Shown here: positions 7,513-17,500 of the stretch, piece by piece
How the letters are laid out: the number at the start of each line of letters is the position of its first letter
Numbering within the stretch: position 1 is the first letter of the stretch
Assembly: GCF_003664035.1 (NCBI RefSeq)
Contig: NZ_RCCK01000011.1
Span: forward strand, 248,001-312,000
Direction: 5' to 3'
DNA: 64,000 bases
From: Pedobacter alluvionis
Lineage (GTDB): Bacteria; Bacteroidota; Bacteroidia; Sphingobacteriales; Sphingobacteriaceae
The notes under the pieces: generated by a model
Told to the model about the DNA's origin: nothing
Databases searched by the model: none
Seen by the model: the letters and a program-made list of their open reading frames with translations, nothing else
Made by a program: the position numbers and the translations under genes

Positions 7513-8862
7513 ATGAGCGAATTGCAAAAAGATAACATCAGTACTCCTCAGCAGGTTAAGCAAAATCGATCCGGATCAGCATCTTTTATCCTGATTGCGG
7601 CGCTTTCGCTGTTGTTAGTGGCAGCAGCATACTGTGGATACCGCTTCCGTGCACTTGCCTACGAGCGGAAACACATTAAGGAAGATTATAGTCTTTCGAA
7701 CAATATCACTTTTGGTATATTTTCGGTTGACCGTTGGGGAGATAAAATATCAGCAGTGGTTGATCGCCGGGTAAAGGGCTTTAACCTCAATAAAAGCCAG
7801 AAAGCTGATATGCAGCAAGAAGTTGAAAAACAGTTGCACGGTATGGTTAATAAAGCTGTGGCAGAATTTACTAGGCCTCAGAAAGGGCTTGGAGCGAAAC
7901 TCAAAAAACTTGCTTTCAATACTTTTGTAGATGTAAAAGAGATTCATGCGCTGGTCCCATCTTTCTCCCGTACCATCGTTACCAAAGTAACCAGTCCTAA
8001 AAGCCTGAAAAAGTTAAAATCTGTAGCAGTGGGAAAACTTAATGAACTGGAAGCACAAACTTACGACCTGAGCGATCAAACCATCTCGTCGGTAGAACAT
8101 AACATTTATCAAAAATATAAAGTAAACAATGCAACTGCTTTTGACAAAGTTGTAAATTCTAAACTTAAGCAGATTAAAGGGTTAAGCTATCAATATGCAA
8201 TAGGTATGACCGCTTGCATCATTATTGCCCTACTGCTCTGGCTAATGTTACGCAGGCGGGTAGATAGTGAGGTTACCCTTTTTGTGATCTCATTGCTTTT
8301 TGCCTTTATTTTACTTGCTGTAGGTGTATCTTCACCTATTATTGAAGTAGATGCCAGAATTCATACCCTTGAATTTGCACTGCTTGGAGAAAAACTTGTT
8401 TTCACCAACCAGGTGCTCTTTTTCCAAAGTCAGAGTATACTGGGTATTATTGGTACATTGATAGAACAGCCTAAACCAGATGCGGTATTGGTTGGCATAC
8501 TGCTGATGCTCTTTGTGGTGATATTGCCGCTGTTACGTCTTATTGCCCGTGGGCTGCAGGTATCTTGTACTGAATTACTGGGCAACTCGAAATTCATCCG
8601 TTTTCTGGCATTTGATCTCGGCAAATGGGATATGGCTGACGTTATGGTAGTCGGGATAGCAATGACCTATATTGGTCTCAACGGGATATTAAAAAGCCAG
8701 TTATCAGGGCTTAATATCGATACTGAGGCCTTAAAAGTAGTTACCATAAACAACTCAGCACTACAGTTGGGCTTCTTCATATTTGTTGCTTATGTAGCTT
8801 ATAATATCATCTTATCTTCCATTCTCAAACGCATAGATGAGCAAAATGGCCCCTGCAATTAG
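7513..8862 (+). CDS. PqiA-like integral membrane protein, copy 2
   Basis: 449 residues, a tandem paralogue of the preceding gene with the same layout: N-terminal membrane helix (about 25-45), helical basic domain, then a PqiA-like block of membrane segments. Shared landmarks include YSLSNNITFGIFSVDRWGDK, VDARIHTLEFALLGEKLVF, FFQSQSILG and GKWDMADVMVVGIAMTYIGLNG. The most conserved parts are the membrane block and the NITYG/NITFG motif after the first helix. The N-terminal 20 residues and the basic domain have diverged more. The arrangement suggests a heteromeric membrane complex, an inference from tandem retention. Function is otherwise unknown. Confidence 0.72.
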   Translation: MSELQKDNISTPQQVKQNRSGSASFILIAALSLLLVAAAYCGYRFRALAYERKHIKEDYSLSNNITFGIFSVDRWGDKISAVVDRRVKGFNLNKSQKADMQQEVEKQLHGMVNKAVAEFTRPQKGLGAKLKKLAFNTFVDVKEIHALVPSFSRTIVTKVTSPKSLKKLKSVAVGKLNELEAQTYDLSDQTISSVEHNIYQKYKVNNATAFDKVVNSKLKQIKGLSYQYAIGMTACIIIALLLWLMLRRRVDSEVTLFVISLLFAFILLAVGVSSPIIEVDARIHTLEFALLGEKLVFTNQVLFFQSQSILGIIGTLIEQPKPDAVLVGILLMLFVVILPLLRLIARGLQVSCTELLGNSKFIRFLAFDLGKWDMADVMVVGIAMTYIGLNGILKSQLSGLNIDTEALKVVTINNSALQLGFFIFVAYVAYNIILSSILKRIDEQNGPCN

Positions 8863-8880
8863 CAGAGATTTTAAGGTAAA

Positions 8881-8991
8881 ATGAATAGGCATAACAAAAA
8901 TTTTTTGACCGATATTAGTGAATTTCGGAAAGCACATTTCATTCAGTATTCCACTGATTACCGCCAGCTAACTACCCTCAAACTGATCTAG
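8881..8991 (+). CDS. Possible small ORF, 36 aa
   Basis: ATG at 8881, 18 bases after the stop of the second PqiA-like gene, gives a 36-residue product (MNRHNKNFLTDISEFRKAHF...). Composition is protein-like but I recognise no family and see no supporting ribosome site. It may be chance. Confidence 0.2.
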   Translation: MNRHNKNFLTDISEFRKAHFIQYSTDYRQLTTLKLI

Positions 8992-9026
8992 TCAAAAATA
9001 CCAAATCGCTTACAGATTAAGATAAA

Positions 9027-9123
9027 TCGTCATTTCGACCGCAGTGGAGAAATCTTTTTACATCATTCAAAGATTTCTCCGTTTCGCTATGCTTCATCCG
9101 ATAGCCATCGGATCGAAATGACG
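9027..9123. repeat. Family-A palindromic element with three nested hairpins
   Basis: Ends CGTCATTTCGA (9028-9038) and TCGAAATGACG (9113-9123) are perfect inverted repeats. Inside are GGAGAAATCTTT (9046-9057) pairing with AAAGATTTCTCC (9069-9080), and ATCCGAT pairing with ATCGGAT (9097-9114). The element lies between converging genes and may act as a bidirectional terminator. Related copies are at 11541-11731, 20297-20338 and 62041-62126. Confidence 0.65.
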
Positions 9124-9153
9124 CCCGATTTTTACTTAGCAGTCTTCTGATTC

Positions 9154-10914
9154 TTATTTTTTTCCTTTTTCAAGATACTCCATTGCATTTGCTACATATA
9201 CCAATGGGGCATTCCAATTGATGGCAATTTCATTACTTGCATAAGAGTTGGCATCATCCAGGTATGACGTTTCCGGTTCGGAATCATATTTTATTCCATC
9301 TTGTTTTTCCCGGTTAGGCCCTCCAACCAGCATGCCCGGAATAGGTTCGGCAATACCATCTGCAAATGAAAGGCGATGATGCGGGTGCAGCGGTGATTTG
9401 TACCCTATACCCGTTACAAAAGAATAACTAGTTGCGTTTTTACCCAGTATATAATCCAGATTACTAACCGCAGCATTGAGATAAGCATCCTTTTTGGAAA
9501 ATAAATAGGTATTAATCAGTAGTATGCTTTGATTCATAGCTGAAGAATTACTCCCCCATGCAAAGTCGTAAAGCGAGGCGCCAATTACGGTATGATATGG
9601 GCCTGTGTTAAAAGCAGCTAAGTAGCGATCAGCAAGTGTAAGTATTTTCTTCTTCAAAATACTGGTTACACTTTTATAACGCTCTGGAAGCTGCCCCTCG
9701 CATCTAATCAATGTATAATATCCCAGTATGCCTACATTACTCCAGCTGGGTAGGCTTACCGGAGCATTTAAACGGGCAAAAAAAGCATCAAAATAGGCCT
9801 GTTCTCCGGTTGAGGCTAATAGTTCTGCTGAGGCCCAGGTCCATTCATCTTCTAAGTCCTTATCGCCATAGGTGCCCGTGCTTACTTTTAAGTCTGACAT
9901 CTTATTGAGCAGATCCTGATCGTAAACCACGTTCGGATTATTTAATGACCAGCTCCAGGCCTTCTTAGCGGCTAACAGGCAACTATCTGCCAGCCCGGGA
10001 TATTGTTCGGGAAAGTGTTTAAAAATGCGATAAGCTTGTGCGGCAACAGCGACTAAATTTAATGTGGCAGCAGTACCTTTTGCCACCACATATCGTTTTG
10101 ATATGGCCTTATCTGGCATCACCATTGCGTCGAAATCCAGGTTGGTACATTTATGATAAACTCCACCATCAGCAGGATCCTGCATTTTGAGCATCCATCG
10201 CAAATTGTAAACGGCCTCTGTTAATATATCCGGAACTTTGTTTTTCGCATGGGGAATATTTACCTCCTGGCCAAGAAAATATGCAGTAAAATCTTCATAA
10301 GCAGAAAACAAGGTTGAGGTAGAGATCCCACTATTAACAACATATTTATTGTAATCTCCGGCATCATACCATCCGCCAGTAACATTAATTTTGCTATCGG
10401 CCTTCCGGTTTTTAGAAGCGGCCGAGGGATGAATATAGACTGAAGTATCAGGATGCCCGGCAACGCGATTCCATTTCCCTGCATAGCTCACATCCAGCGC
10501 AGATGAAGCACGCTGATAATAGAATGCTTTTAATGCAGCCACAGCCAAATCGTGGTGCACACCATCTCCAATCTTAAAAACAGGAGAGTCAGAAACTCCG
10601 GGAATACGGATTATATATTGGCCAGGTTGGTCGAAAGCACTAAAATCTGCTATTCTGGTTTTAATTTTCGAGTAGCCGGTAGCTTTTGGTTCAGATAATA
10701 CACCTGTGTACACAGACTTTCGGTCTGGCATAGACAACAACTCGAAACTATTCCCTGAAACCGCCTGGAGTACAACTGCACTTTTCTCCAGCTTTGGATA
10801 ATAACCAGACTGGTTTAGAACAATCTCCGGGAGCGCTGTTTGTTGAGCAGTAGCCGCAGTTGTAACCAGCAATAACAACATTAAAAACCGCCTGTATACC
10901 ATGCCATTCATCAT
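9154..10914 (-). CDS. Secreted GH9 endoglucanase-type glycoside hydrolase
   Basis: 586 residues from the preferred ATG at 10914, one base after the upstream stop; a longer start at 10932 would overlap that gene and bury the signal peptide. A cleavable signal peptide (hydrophobic LMLLLLVTTAATA, cut near AQQ) leads to an Ig-like CelD_N domain (about 28-112), then a GH9 catalytic (alpha/alpha)6 barrel. Catalytic landmarks: GGWYDAGDYNKYV with the paired Asp at 184 and 187 (base), HPHHR near the cleft, and the general acid E562 in NEIAINWNAP. GH9 enzymes are inverting beta-1,4-glucanases acting on cellulose, mixed-linkage glucan or similar. It is the only glycoside hydrolase in the locus and sits at the distal end, so it probably initiates breakdown of the polymer imported by the SusCD pair. 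Confidence 0.9.
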   Translation of the reverse strand: MMNGMVYRRFLMLLLLVTTAATAQQTALPEIVLNQSGYYPKLEKSAVVLQAVSGNSFELLSMPDRKSVYTGVLSEPKATGYSKIKTRIADFSAFDQPGQYIIRIPGVSDSPVFKIGDGVHHDLAVAALKAFYYQRASSALDVSYAGKWNRVAGHPDTSVYIHPSAASKNRKADSKINVTGGWYDAGDYNKYVVNSGISTSTLFSAYEDFTAYFLGQEVNIPHAKNKVPDILTEAVYNLRWMLKMQDPADGGVYHKCTNLDFDAMVMPDKAISKRYVVAKGTAATLNLVAVAAQAYRIFKHFPEQYPGLADSCLLAAKKAWSWSLNNPNVVYDQDLLNKMSDLKVSTGTYGDKDLEDEWTWASAELLASTGEQAYFDAFFARLNAPVSLPSWSNVGILGYYTLIRCEGQLPERYKSVTSILKKKILTLADRYLAAFNTGPYHTVIGASLYDFAWGSNSSAMNQSILLINTYLFSKKDAYLNAAVSNLDYILGKNATSYSFVTGIGYKSPLHPHHRLSFADGIAEPIPGMLVGGPNREKQDGIKYDSEPETSYLDDANSYASNEIAINWNAPLVYVANAMEYLEKGKK

Positions 10915-10915
10915 A

Positions 10916-11464
10916 TTACAAATATTTTTCAAACTCAGATTGCGTAATCACTTTCAAACTTACCTCATCGATGAACATGGTGCCGGTTACATAACCCAGT
11001 GCAAATAACAATTTTATTTGCGTAACACCCGATGGAATAATATATGCTTTTTCATATAACTTCCAATCTTGATCTCCTGTAACTGAAGCAATGTTGATTC
11101 CTTCGCCTATTTTAGCACCCTGTTTGTTAAGGGTTTCGAAAAGAAATAATGCCCCATTCCAGGATTTTGTTCCGGTACTTACTGCATCTGCTTTAATCTT
11201 CGCACTCATGAGTATATACTGGGTATTTTTAGGCAAAGGAACAACCTGATGCATACCAGTCCATTTAGAAGAATCTGAAGAAAATATAGCACTACTCATT
11301 TTCCCAGAGCTATACATGTAAGGAGTTACTTTTGCCGAGTAATCAACCCACCCATCCAACTCATTTTCGAAGCCACCATTAACCACCTGGTTTTTTTGTG
11401 CCAAAGCATGAGTACTGGCTGCCAGCATCATCATGCCTGCTAGCATATATTTTATCAATTTCAT
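10916..11464 (-). CDS. Exported CBM-like carbohydrate-binding protein
   Basis: 182 residues: signal peptide (MKLIKYMLAGMMMLAASTHALAQ) and a single beta-sandwich resembling CBM4/9-type modules. It begins VVNGGFENELDGWVDY, contains WNGALFLFET and ends with FIDEVSLKVI, the pattern of family 4/9 binding modules. It has no catalytic motif and no lipobox, so it is either periplasmic or surface-released. It is encoded one base upstream of the GH9 gene, an arrangement that suggests it supplies the binding function for that enzyme in trans. Assignment to a particular CBM family is tentative. Confidence 0.7.
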   Translation of the reverse strand: MKLIKYMLAGMMMLAASTHALAQKNQVVNGGFENELDGWVDYSAKVTPYMYSSGKMSSAIFSSDSSKWTGMHQVVPLPKNTQYILMSAKIKADAVSTGTKSWNGALFLFETLNKQGAKIGEGINIASVTGDQDWKLYEKAYIIPSGVTQIKLLFALGYVTGTMFIDEVSLKVITQSEFEKYL

Positions 11465-11512
11465 TAATCAATTATTTTAAAATTATAAATCTGGAAGAGG
11501 TTGTATCCCCTT

Positions 11513-11731
11513 ACCATTGACAGATTTCAAATAAAAAGGATCGTCATCTCGACTGAAGCGCAGCGAAATGGAGAGATCTATCCAAGCAGATTTCTCGGCT
11601 GCGCTGCACTCCGCTACCATTGACAGACTTCAAATAAAAAGTGTCGTCATCTCGACTGAAGCGCAGCGAAATGGAGAGATCTATCCAAGCAGATTTCTCG
11701 GCTGCGTTGCACTCCGCTCGAAATGACGATA
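11513..11731. repeat. Tandem duplication of a family-A palindromic element
   Basis: Two head-to-tail copies with a 103-bp period (11513-11615 and 11616-11718), nearly identical; each carries TCGTCATCTCGACTG, GCGCAGCGAAATGGAGAGAT and CCAAGCAGATTTCTCGG. The right end adds TCGAAATGACGA (11718-11729), which pairs with TCGTCATCTCGA. The array splits the locus between the surface glycan-binding lipoprotein and the CBM-like gene; the 356-bp gap holds nothing else. Confidence 0.8.
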
Positions 11732-11820
11732 ACTTAAGGGAGCTATTTCCTTAAATTTTTAGACGAAATTATAGCAACTTATTTATGATACAACCTCATT
11801 AAACTAAAATATTCCTTCAA

Positions 11821-12933
11821 TTAGTACACTCCAATATCATCCAGGTAAATCGTTTCCGGTGCGTTGCCACTCAATTCCTGAAACCCGATCCAACTTAGAC
11901 TTGCAGGTTTGCCTGGCTGACTGGCATTCTGAAAACGATCCAATGGAACCACATAATTTGTCCACTTGCCAGCATGCAGTACAACACTTACATTACGGTT
12001 GTCAAAATCATTTAAGGCAACCTTTACAACTTTACCTTCAGTACCCGCTGTGCCATAAATAGAAAACTTAAGATAGGTTTTGTCACTTAGATCAACAGCG
12101 TTATTACTGCCTACTGCATATCCTGCGTAATTTCCGGTATAGGTAAGTTTGATTGAATGGGTACCACGTTTTACCATCTCGGTACTATTTACGTCAGCGT
12201 TAGCACCTCCGAAGTTGAAATCGTAACCAGCTGTTATTTGATCATCATAAAATAAATGGCTGAATCCAAATGGCAGTAATATTGGAACCACAACGCCATC
12301 GTAGGATACGTATGGACCAGTGCCCGTACCCCCTGGAGTAGTAACACTTACTGCACCCAGTGCCCCTGTTGGTACTGTTACCTTCAGCTCAATGCTGGTT
12401 GAAGAGATTACCTTAGCTTCTGTTGCACCAAACTTAACACTTGATACCTGATCAAAACGCAAGCCTGTAATGGTAATTACGTCGCCGGGATTACCCGCAA
12501 ATTGACTCAAATCACTAATCGCCGGGGCAGGTTGTTTAATACTAAAATTAAAGGAAGTGGTACCGAACGAATTGCTTAGTGTTAATTTCCCTGTTTGATT
12601 GATCCATGTAGCGGTTGTCGGAATCGTCACCACAATGCTGTTATCACTGAAAAGGGCGGTATTAAGATCGGCTGATGTCCCATTGAAATCGACTTTGTTG
12701 GTCGATTTCAAATTTGCCCCTTCTATAACATAAGTAACACCAACATCGCCGGAAGTAACTGTTGAATCCAGCGGGGTAAGGTTACTATCTCCCGGTCTTA
12801 CTAAAGTACGAATCCTGGTAATGCTTGGTGCGCCCTGTCCTTCTTTGTCTTTTTTGCAGGAGGTAGCAAAAATCAGCATGCAGCAGATGCCAATCAGATA
12901 AAGGGCTATAGTATTTTTATATAACGTTTTCAT
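11821..12933 (-). CDS. Surface glycan-binding lipoprotein with IPT/TIG domains
   Basis: 370 residues. Lipoprotein signal with cleavage before C26 (LIFATSCKKDK), consistent with outer-membrane anchoring. Two IPT/TIG Ig-like domains follow (about 35-130 and 138-215), then a C-terminal beta-sandwich (about 220-370) ending in ETIYLDDIGVY, similar to carbohydrate-binding modules. In PUL architecture the gene right after susD commonly encodes such a surface glycan-binding protein (SGBP/SusE-position). It starts seven bases from the susD stop. It would capture beta-glucan chains for the SusCD transporter; the ligand is inferred from the GH9 gene. Confidence 0.82.
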   Translation of the reverse strand: MKTLYKNTIALYLIGICCMLIFATSCKKDKEGQGAPSITRIRTLVRPGDSNLTPLDSTVTSGDVGVTYVIEGANLKSTNKVDFNGTSADLNTALFSDNSIVVTIPTTATWINQTGKLTLSNSFGTTSFNFSIKQPAPAISDLSQFAGNPGDVITITGLRFDQVSSVKFGATEAKVISSTSIELKVTVPTGALGAVSVTTPGGTGTGPYVSYDGVVVPILLPFGFSHLFYDDQITAGYDFNFGGANADVNSTEMVKRGTHSIKLTYTGNYAGYAVGSNNAVDLSDKTYLKFSIYGTAGTEGKVVKVALNDFDNRNVSVVLHAGKWTNYVVPLDRFQNASQPGKPASLSWIGFQELSGNAPETIYLDDIGVY

Positions 12934-12939
12934 AATAGC

Positions 12940-14517
12940 TTATTTAAAATTGTAAGGCACCGGAGCCAATAATAATTTTGGATTTAGGATGGTTTCTGTT
13001 GTAGGATAAGGCAAACGAAAATTTGCATCAGCTGGGGTATATTTTTGCCCCCAGATTACAACGGGTGTAGTGTTGCTGTAAATTCCTCTTTCCTGATTGG
13101 CAATAATTGCAATTGCTTTAGGATGCGAAGTAACATTAAAACCATCTAACCGCCCCAGGTCAAACCAATAATCAGCCTCAAATACAAATTCCATACGACG
13201 TTCCTGGTAAATATCCTGGATAGTGATGGAGGTTTTAGGAATGAGTCCGGCCCTTTTTCTGATTTTGTTAAAAGGTATCAGCGCCGCATCATCAGCAGTA
13301 CGGTCAGCACCTGCAAGAACTGCCTCTGCTTCGATTAACAATACATCAGCATAACGCATCAGGTAAGTATTATTGCCTGCCGAAAATGATGCACCTTTAC
13401 CGCCATTATCTGCAGGTGTTCCTACTACATATTTTTTAATAAAAGCTGGCATGCCTTGAGCTACCGCTCCGGCAGGTAAAGTGTAGCCACCTTTGGCCTG
13501 GTTAATCTCAGGATAAACATCTCCCTGCGTCATTACCGTTGGCTTTTTCCTTAAATCGCCTGCCTCGAAAGCGGTAAGCAAATCGATAGAAGGCGTAACG
13601 CTTCCGTAACCGTCTCCTGTACCCGTAATTTCAGAGTTATATGCAAGAAAAGATTGGAGTGCATTACCATGGCCATACGAAGATCCACCCAACCATTGAA
13701 TAGCGGCAATACTCTCTTCGTTATTATTATTGGCAGTTTTAAACAAGTCGGCGTAAGTTTTGCCGGAAATATCTACTCCATACAATTTAAATTCGCCACT
13801 GTTGATCACCTGTTCAGCTTTTATCCGGGCATTCGAATAGTCACGCATGTATAAATAAACCTTAGATAATAATGCAGACGCTGATCCGCTGGATACTTTA
13901 CCCTGAGAAACAGAACCTGTTCTGATCATTTTATCACAATTCTCTTCAGCAAATTTGAGATCATTTATAATGAACTTATAAACATCAGTCACAGGATTGG
14001 TATTAATCTGATAATTGCTCACATGATCCAGGCTATTTTCTATAATCGGCACATTTCCCCATGTTCTTACCAGATAAAAATAGGCCATAGCCCGCATAAA
14101 TCTGGCTTCGCCAATTGCATTATTCACTATTGGCGCCGGCACACTGGCTGGTACTTTTGCTTTCAAATTATTAATCAAGGCATTAGATTGGGCAACTACA
14201 CTGTATAGAGAATTCCAGGCAGATGCCAATTGAGTATTATCTCCTGTTACAGAAAAATTTCCAAAATTGATCACATCAGGAGAATAAGTGTGTGCATTGC
14301 CACTTAATAATTCAGAAATACACCAGGAAGCTTTGGCATTCCAATCAAACCACGGAGAGTTGTACAAGGCAATGGTACTGGCCTGAACCTGTTCGGTGTT
14401 TTGATAAAAATTATCAGCACTAAGTGCATCTTGTGGAGGAATATTAAAAAAGTCTTTTTTACAGCCAGTGCTAACAATGGCTATAAAAATAAAGCTGTAT
14501 ATTAAATATGATTTCAT
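12940..14517 (-). CDS. SusD/RagB-family outer-membrane lipoprotein
   Basis: 525 residues from the ATG at 14517; the open frame reaches 14541 but the shorter start gives a clean lipoprotein signal (MKSYLIYSFIFIAIVSTGCKK, lipid Cys 19). Typical SusD features: PPQDALSADNFYQN near the N-terminus, a TPR-bearing helical core with ARFMRAMAYFYLVRTWGNVPII, and the C-terminal YQERRMEFVFEADYWFDLGRL block. SusD proteins form the lid of the SusC barrel and bind the glycan. It lies directly after susC. Confidence 0.93.
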   Translation of the reverse strand: MKSYLIYSFIFIAIVSTGCKKDFFNIPPQDALSADNFYQNTEQVQASTIALYNSPWFDWNAKASWCISELLSGNAHTYSPDVINFGNFSVTGDNTQLASAWNSLYSVVAQSNALINNLKAKVPASVPAPIVNNAIGEARFMRAMAYFYLVRTWGNVPIIENSLDHVSNYQINTNPVTDVYKFIINDLKFAEENCDKMIRTGSVSQGKVSSGSASALLSKVYLYMRDYSNARIKAEQVINSGEFKLYGVDISGKTYADLFKTANNNNEESIAAIQWLGGSSYGHGNALQSFLAYNSEITGTGDGYGSVTPSIDLLTAFEAGDLRKKPTVMTQGDVYPEINQAKGGYTLPAGAVAQGMPAFIKKYVVGTPADNGGKGASFSAGNNTYLMRYADVLLIEAEAVLAGADRTADDAALIPFNKIRKRAGLIPKTSITIQDIYQERRMEFVFEADYWFDLGRLDGFNVTSHPKAIAIIANQERGIYSNTTPVVIWGQKYTPADANFRLPYPTTETILNPKLLLAPVPYNFK

Positions 14518-14540
14518 TTTGTTTAAATAATTGTAGGTCA

Positions 14541-17500
14541 CTAAAATTGTGCATTTATTCCAAAAGTGATGGTCCTGGCAATTGGATATCTTCCCAGGTC
14601 GATATTATTTAAAATGGCACTCTGATTCATCGCTCCGATTTCCGGATCGTAGCCCTTATATTTTGTAAATGTGTAAAGGTTTTGTACGCTTGAGTAAACT
14701 TTTAAATTAGAGAACTTATATTTTCTAATCCATGAAGCAGGTACCCTATAACCAAGACTCACGTTCTGTATGCGTAAAAAAGATCCACTTTCCACATAAC
14801 GGTCAGATACAAACAGATTGGGATTATCAATACCGATTTTAGGTGCAGGAATATTCGAATCAGGATTTTGCGGTGACCAGAAATCACTATATGCCGCGTA
14901 TTGATTTTGATATACAGCCGCCAGGTTACCCATGGTATTGTTTAACAAATTCATAATTTTTGAACCGTAAGATCCGTTCAGGAATAAGGTAAAATCAAAA
15001 GCTTTATAACTAAAAGTATTGGTAATGCCATAGGTGAATTTAGGATTTGGATTTCCGATAGCTGTACGGTCTTTCTCATTAATTACGCCATCGCCATTTA
15101 CATCTTCATATTGCACATCGCCCAGCCAGGTGCTACTGCTGTTATTGGCAATAGTACGCCCGAATTGAACCGGAGCAGATTGAAGTTGCGCTGCTGTTTT
15201 AAATATTCCCTTTACTTTATAACCATAAAATTCACCTACAGATCCTCCCACTACTGTACGGGTAACCGGAGATTGCAGATAAGCATTGGTTACCGTTCCG
15301 AAGAGTTCGGTAAGGCCATTACCAAGCTCTTTAACCTCATTATTATAATGCGAAAGAACTACACTTGTATTCCACTTAAAATTTGTGTTATCAATATTGT
15401 GTGAGTTAATGCTCAAATCAAAGCCTACATTTTCAATCTTTCCAAGATTTACATACGGAGGGTTAATACCTCCTAAATAATCAGGACCACCTACCAAATA
15501 GGCAGGAAGGGTAAGCTGAAATAAGAAATCTTTTGATGTTTTCTTATAAACATCTATACTCGTACTAATCTTACCATTTAAAAAGCGCATATCCACTCCA
15601 GCATTGTATTGGATAGAGGTTTGCCATTTCAATAATTTGTTATCAATCCGTCCGGCAAGAAAACCTGTACCTAAACCTGTTTGTGAAGACCTTAACAAAG
15701 AACTGTATAAATAATTGGGAACATCCTGGTTACCCACCTGTCCGTAACCCAAACGGATCTTAAGCCCGCTTACTACCTTATTAATCCCCTGCATAAATGG
15801 TTCTTCAGACAATTTCCATGAAGCAGCAAATGATGGGAAATAACCTGACTGAGAACCTTCGGCAAACTTAGAAGTCTTGTCTCTCCTGATTGTAGAAGTA
15901 AGGTTATATCTGGAGTTATAGGTATAAATGGCACGCGCATAAATTGATTCCTGGCGTTGCGTACCAATATATTCATCATTGGTAGCCGTTATGGCCTGAC
16001 CTAAATTCAACGATTGCACGTCGTTACTATAAAACCCCTGGCGTGTTCCCTCAATCCCTCTCCAGTTTGACTGTTGAACCTCGTAACCCAGAATTGCACT
16101 AATGTTATGCTTTTGACCAAAAGTCTGGTTATAATTAAAATATTCTTTCCAGATCAAAAAGGTACTTTGCTGATACCTTTCCTTCAAAGATGCAGTAGGA
16201 TTGGTAAAACGGCCCCAAGAATAGCTTGGCGTAAAGACATTATTATCGGAGAAATTAAAATCACCTCCAAGTTCTGATCTCAGGGATAATGATTTGATAA
16301 ACTTAATTTCATTATAAATATTGGTATTAATGTTACTCCTGTTCAATTTATTTTTGATTTGCTGGGCCTGGGCCACCGGATTTAATGCAGCAGCGGCAGC
16401 AAGTGGGTCAAATACAGAAGGACCAGTATACGAACCATCAAGGTTAGTTACAGCTAAATCAGGAGCCTGCAGTAAAGCATTGTAAATAACCCCGTTATTA
16501 TCACTGGTCACTACATTTTCTGCAGACCGGCTTCCGGTTAAGGTAATTCCAAGTTTAAACCATTCCTTCACCTGGGCATCAGCATTTATCCGAAGACTAT
16601 AGCGTCTAAAATCCGAACCGATAACTGTACCGTCTTGTCCAAGGTATCCACCAGAAATGTAGTAGTTTAATCCTTCTTTACCGCCAGAAACAGCTACCTG
16701 ATGACTCTGCTGTGGAGCAGTTGTAAATATTTCCTTTTGCCAGTTGGTACCCTCTCCCAATACTGAAGGATCTGCAAACTCAACTCTTCTTCCGGTACCG
16801 TAAATATCACCTAGTGAGTTTTGAAGTGCTGCATACTGGCGAAGATTCATTACATCCAGATACCTTGCCACACGCTGGAAACCGTAATAACCATCATAAT
16901 TTATCGAAGAATTACCGTTCCTCCCCCTTTTGGTAGTGATGATAATTACCCCGTTCGAAGCCCGGTTTCCGTATATTGCTGTTGCAGATGCATCTTTTAG
17001 TACATCAATCGACTCAATGTCATTTGGATTGATCAAAGATAACGGACTTACAGTAGTCTGCGAATTGGCATTAGAAGATGAAGCCTGTAAAGGAGATCTT
17101 CCGCTGGTACTCTGATTGCCCGCATCGCCTGAAATTGGCACACCATCTATCACATATAAAGGCTCATTACTACCACTTAAAGAGGTTACTCCACGTACAC
17201 GTACAGATGTATTGCTACCGGGTGCACCAGAGTTTTGCGTAATGGTAAGTCCTGAAGCCCTGCCTTGCAGCATCTGATCGATACTGACTTGAGGCACATT
17301 GGCAATATCGGCAGCTTTTACAGACGAAATAGATCCATTAAGATCGGTACGTTTTTGATCTCCGTAACCAATTACCACTACATCAGAAAGTGATGTAGTC
17401 TGTGCCTTAAGTACCACATTCAGTACGCGACTATTGCCCGGACTAATCTCCTGGGATTCCATCCCAACAAAAGAAAATACGAGGGTGGTTGATCCGGCAG

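Noticed and set aside
11513..11731. Repeats with regular spacing, possible CRISPR
   Set aside because: Only two copies, period 103 bp without a separate unique spacer, and no cas genes. The sequence is a palindromic element also found singly elsewhere.
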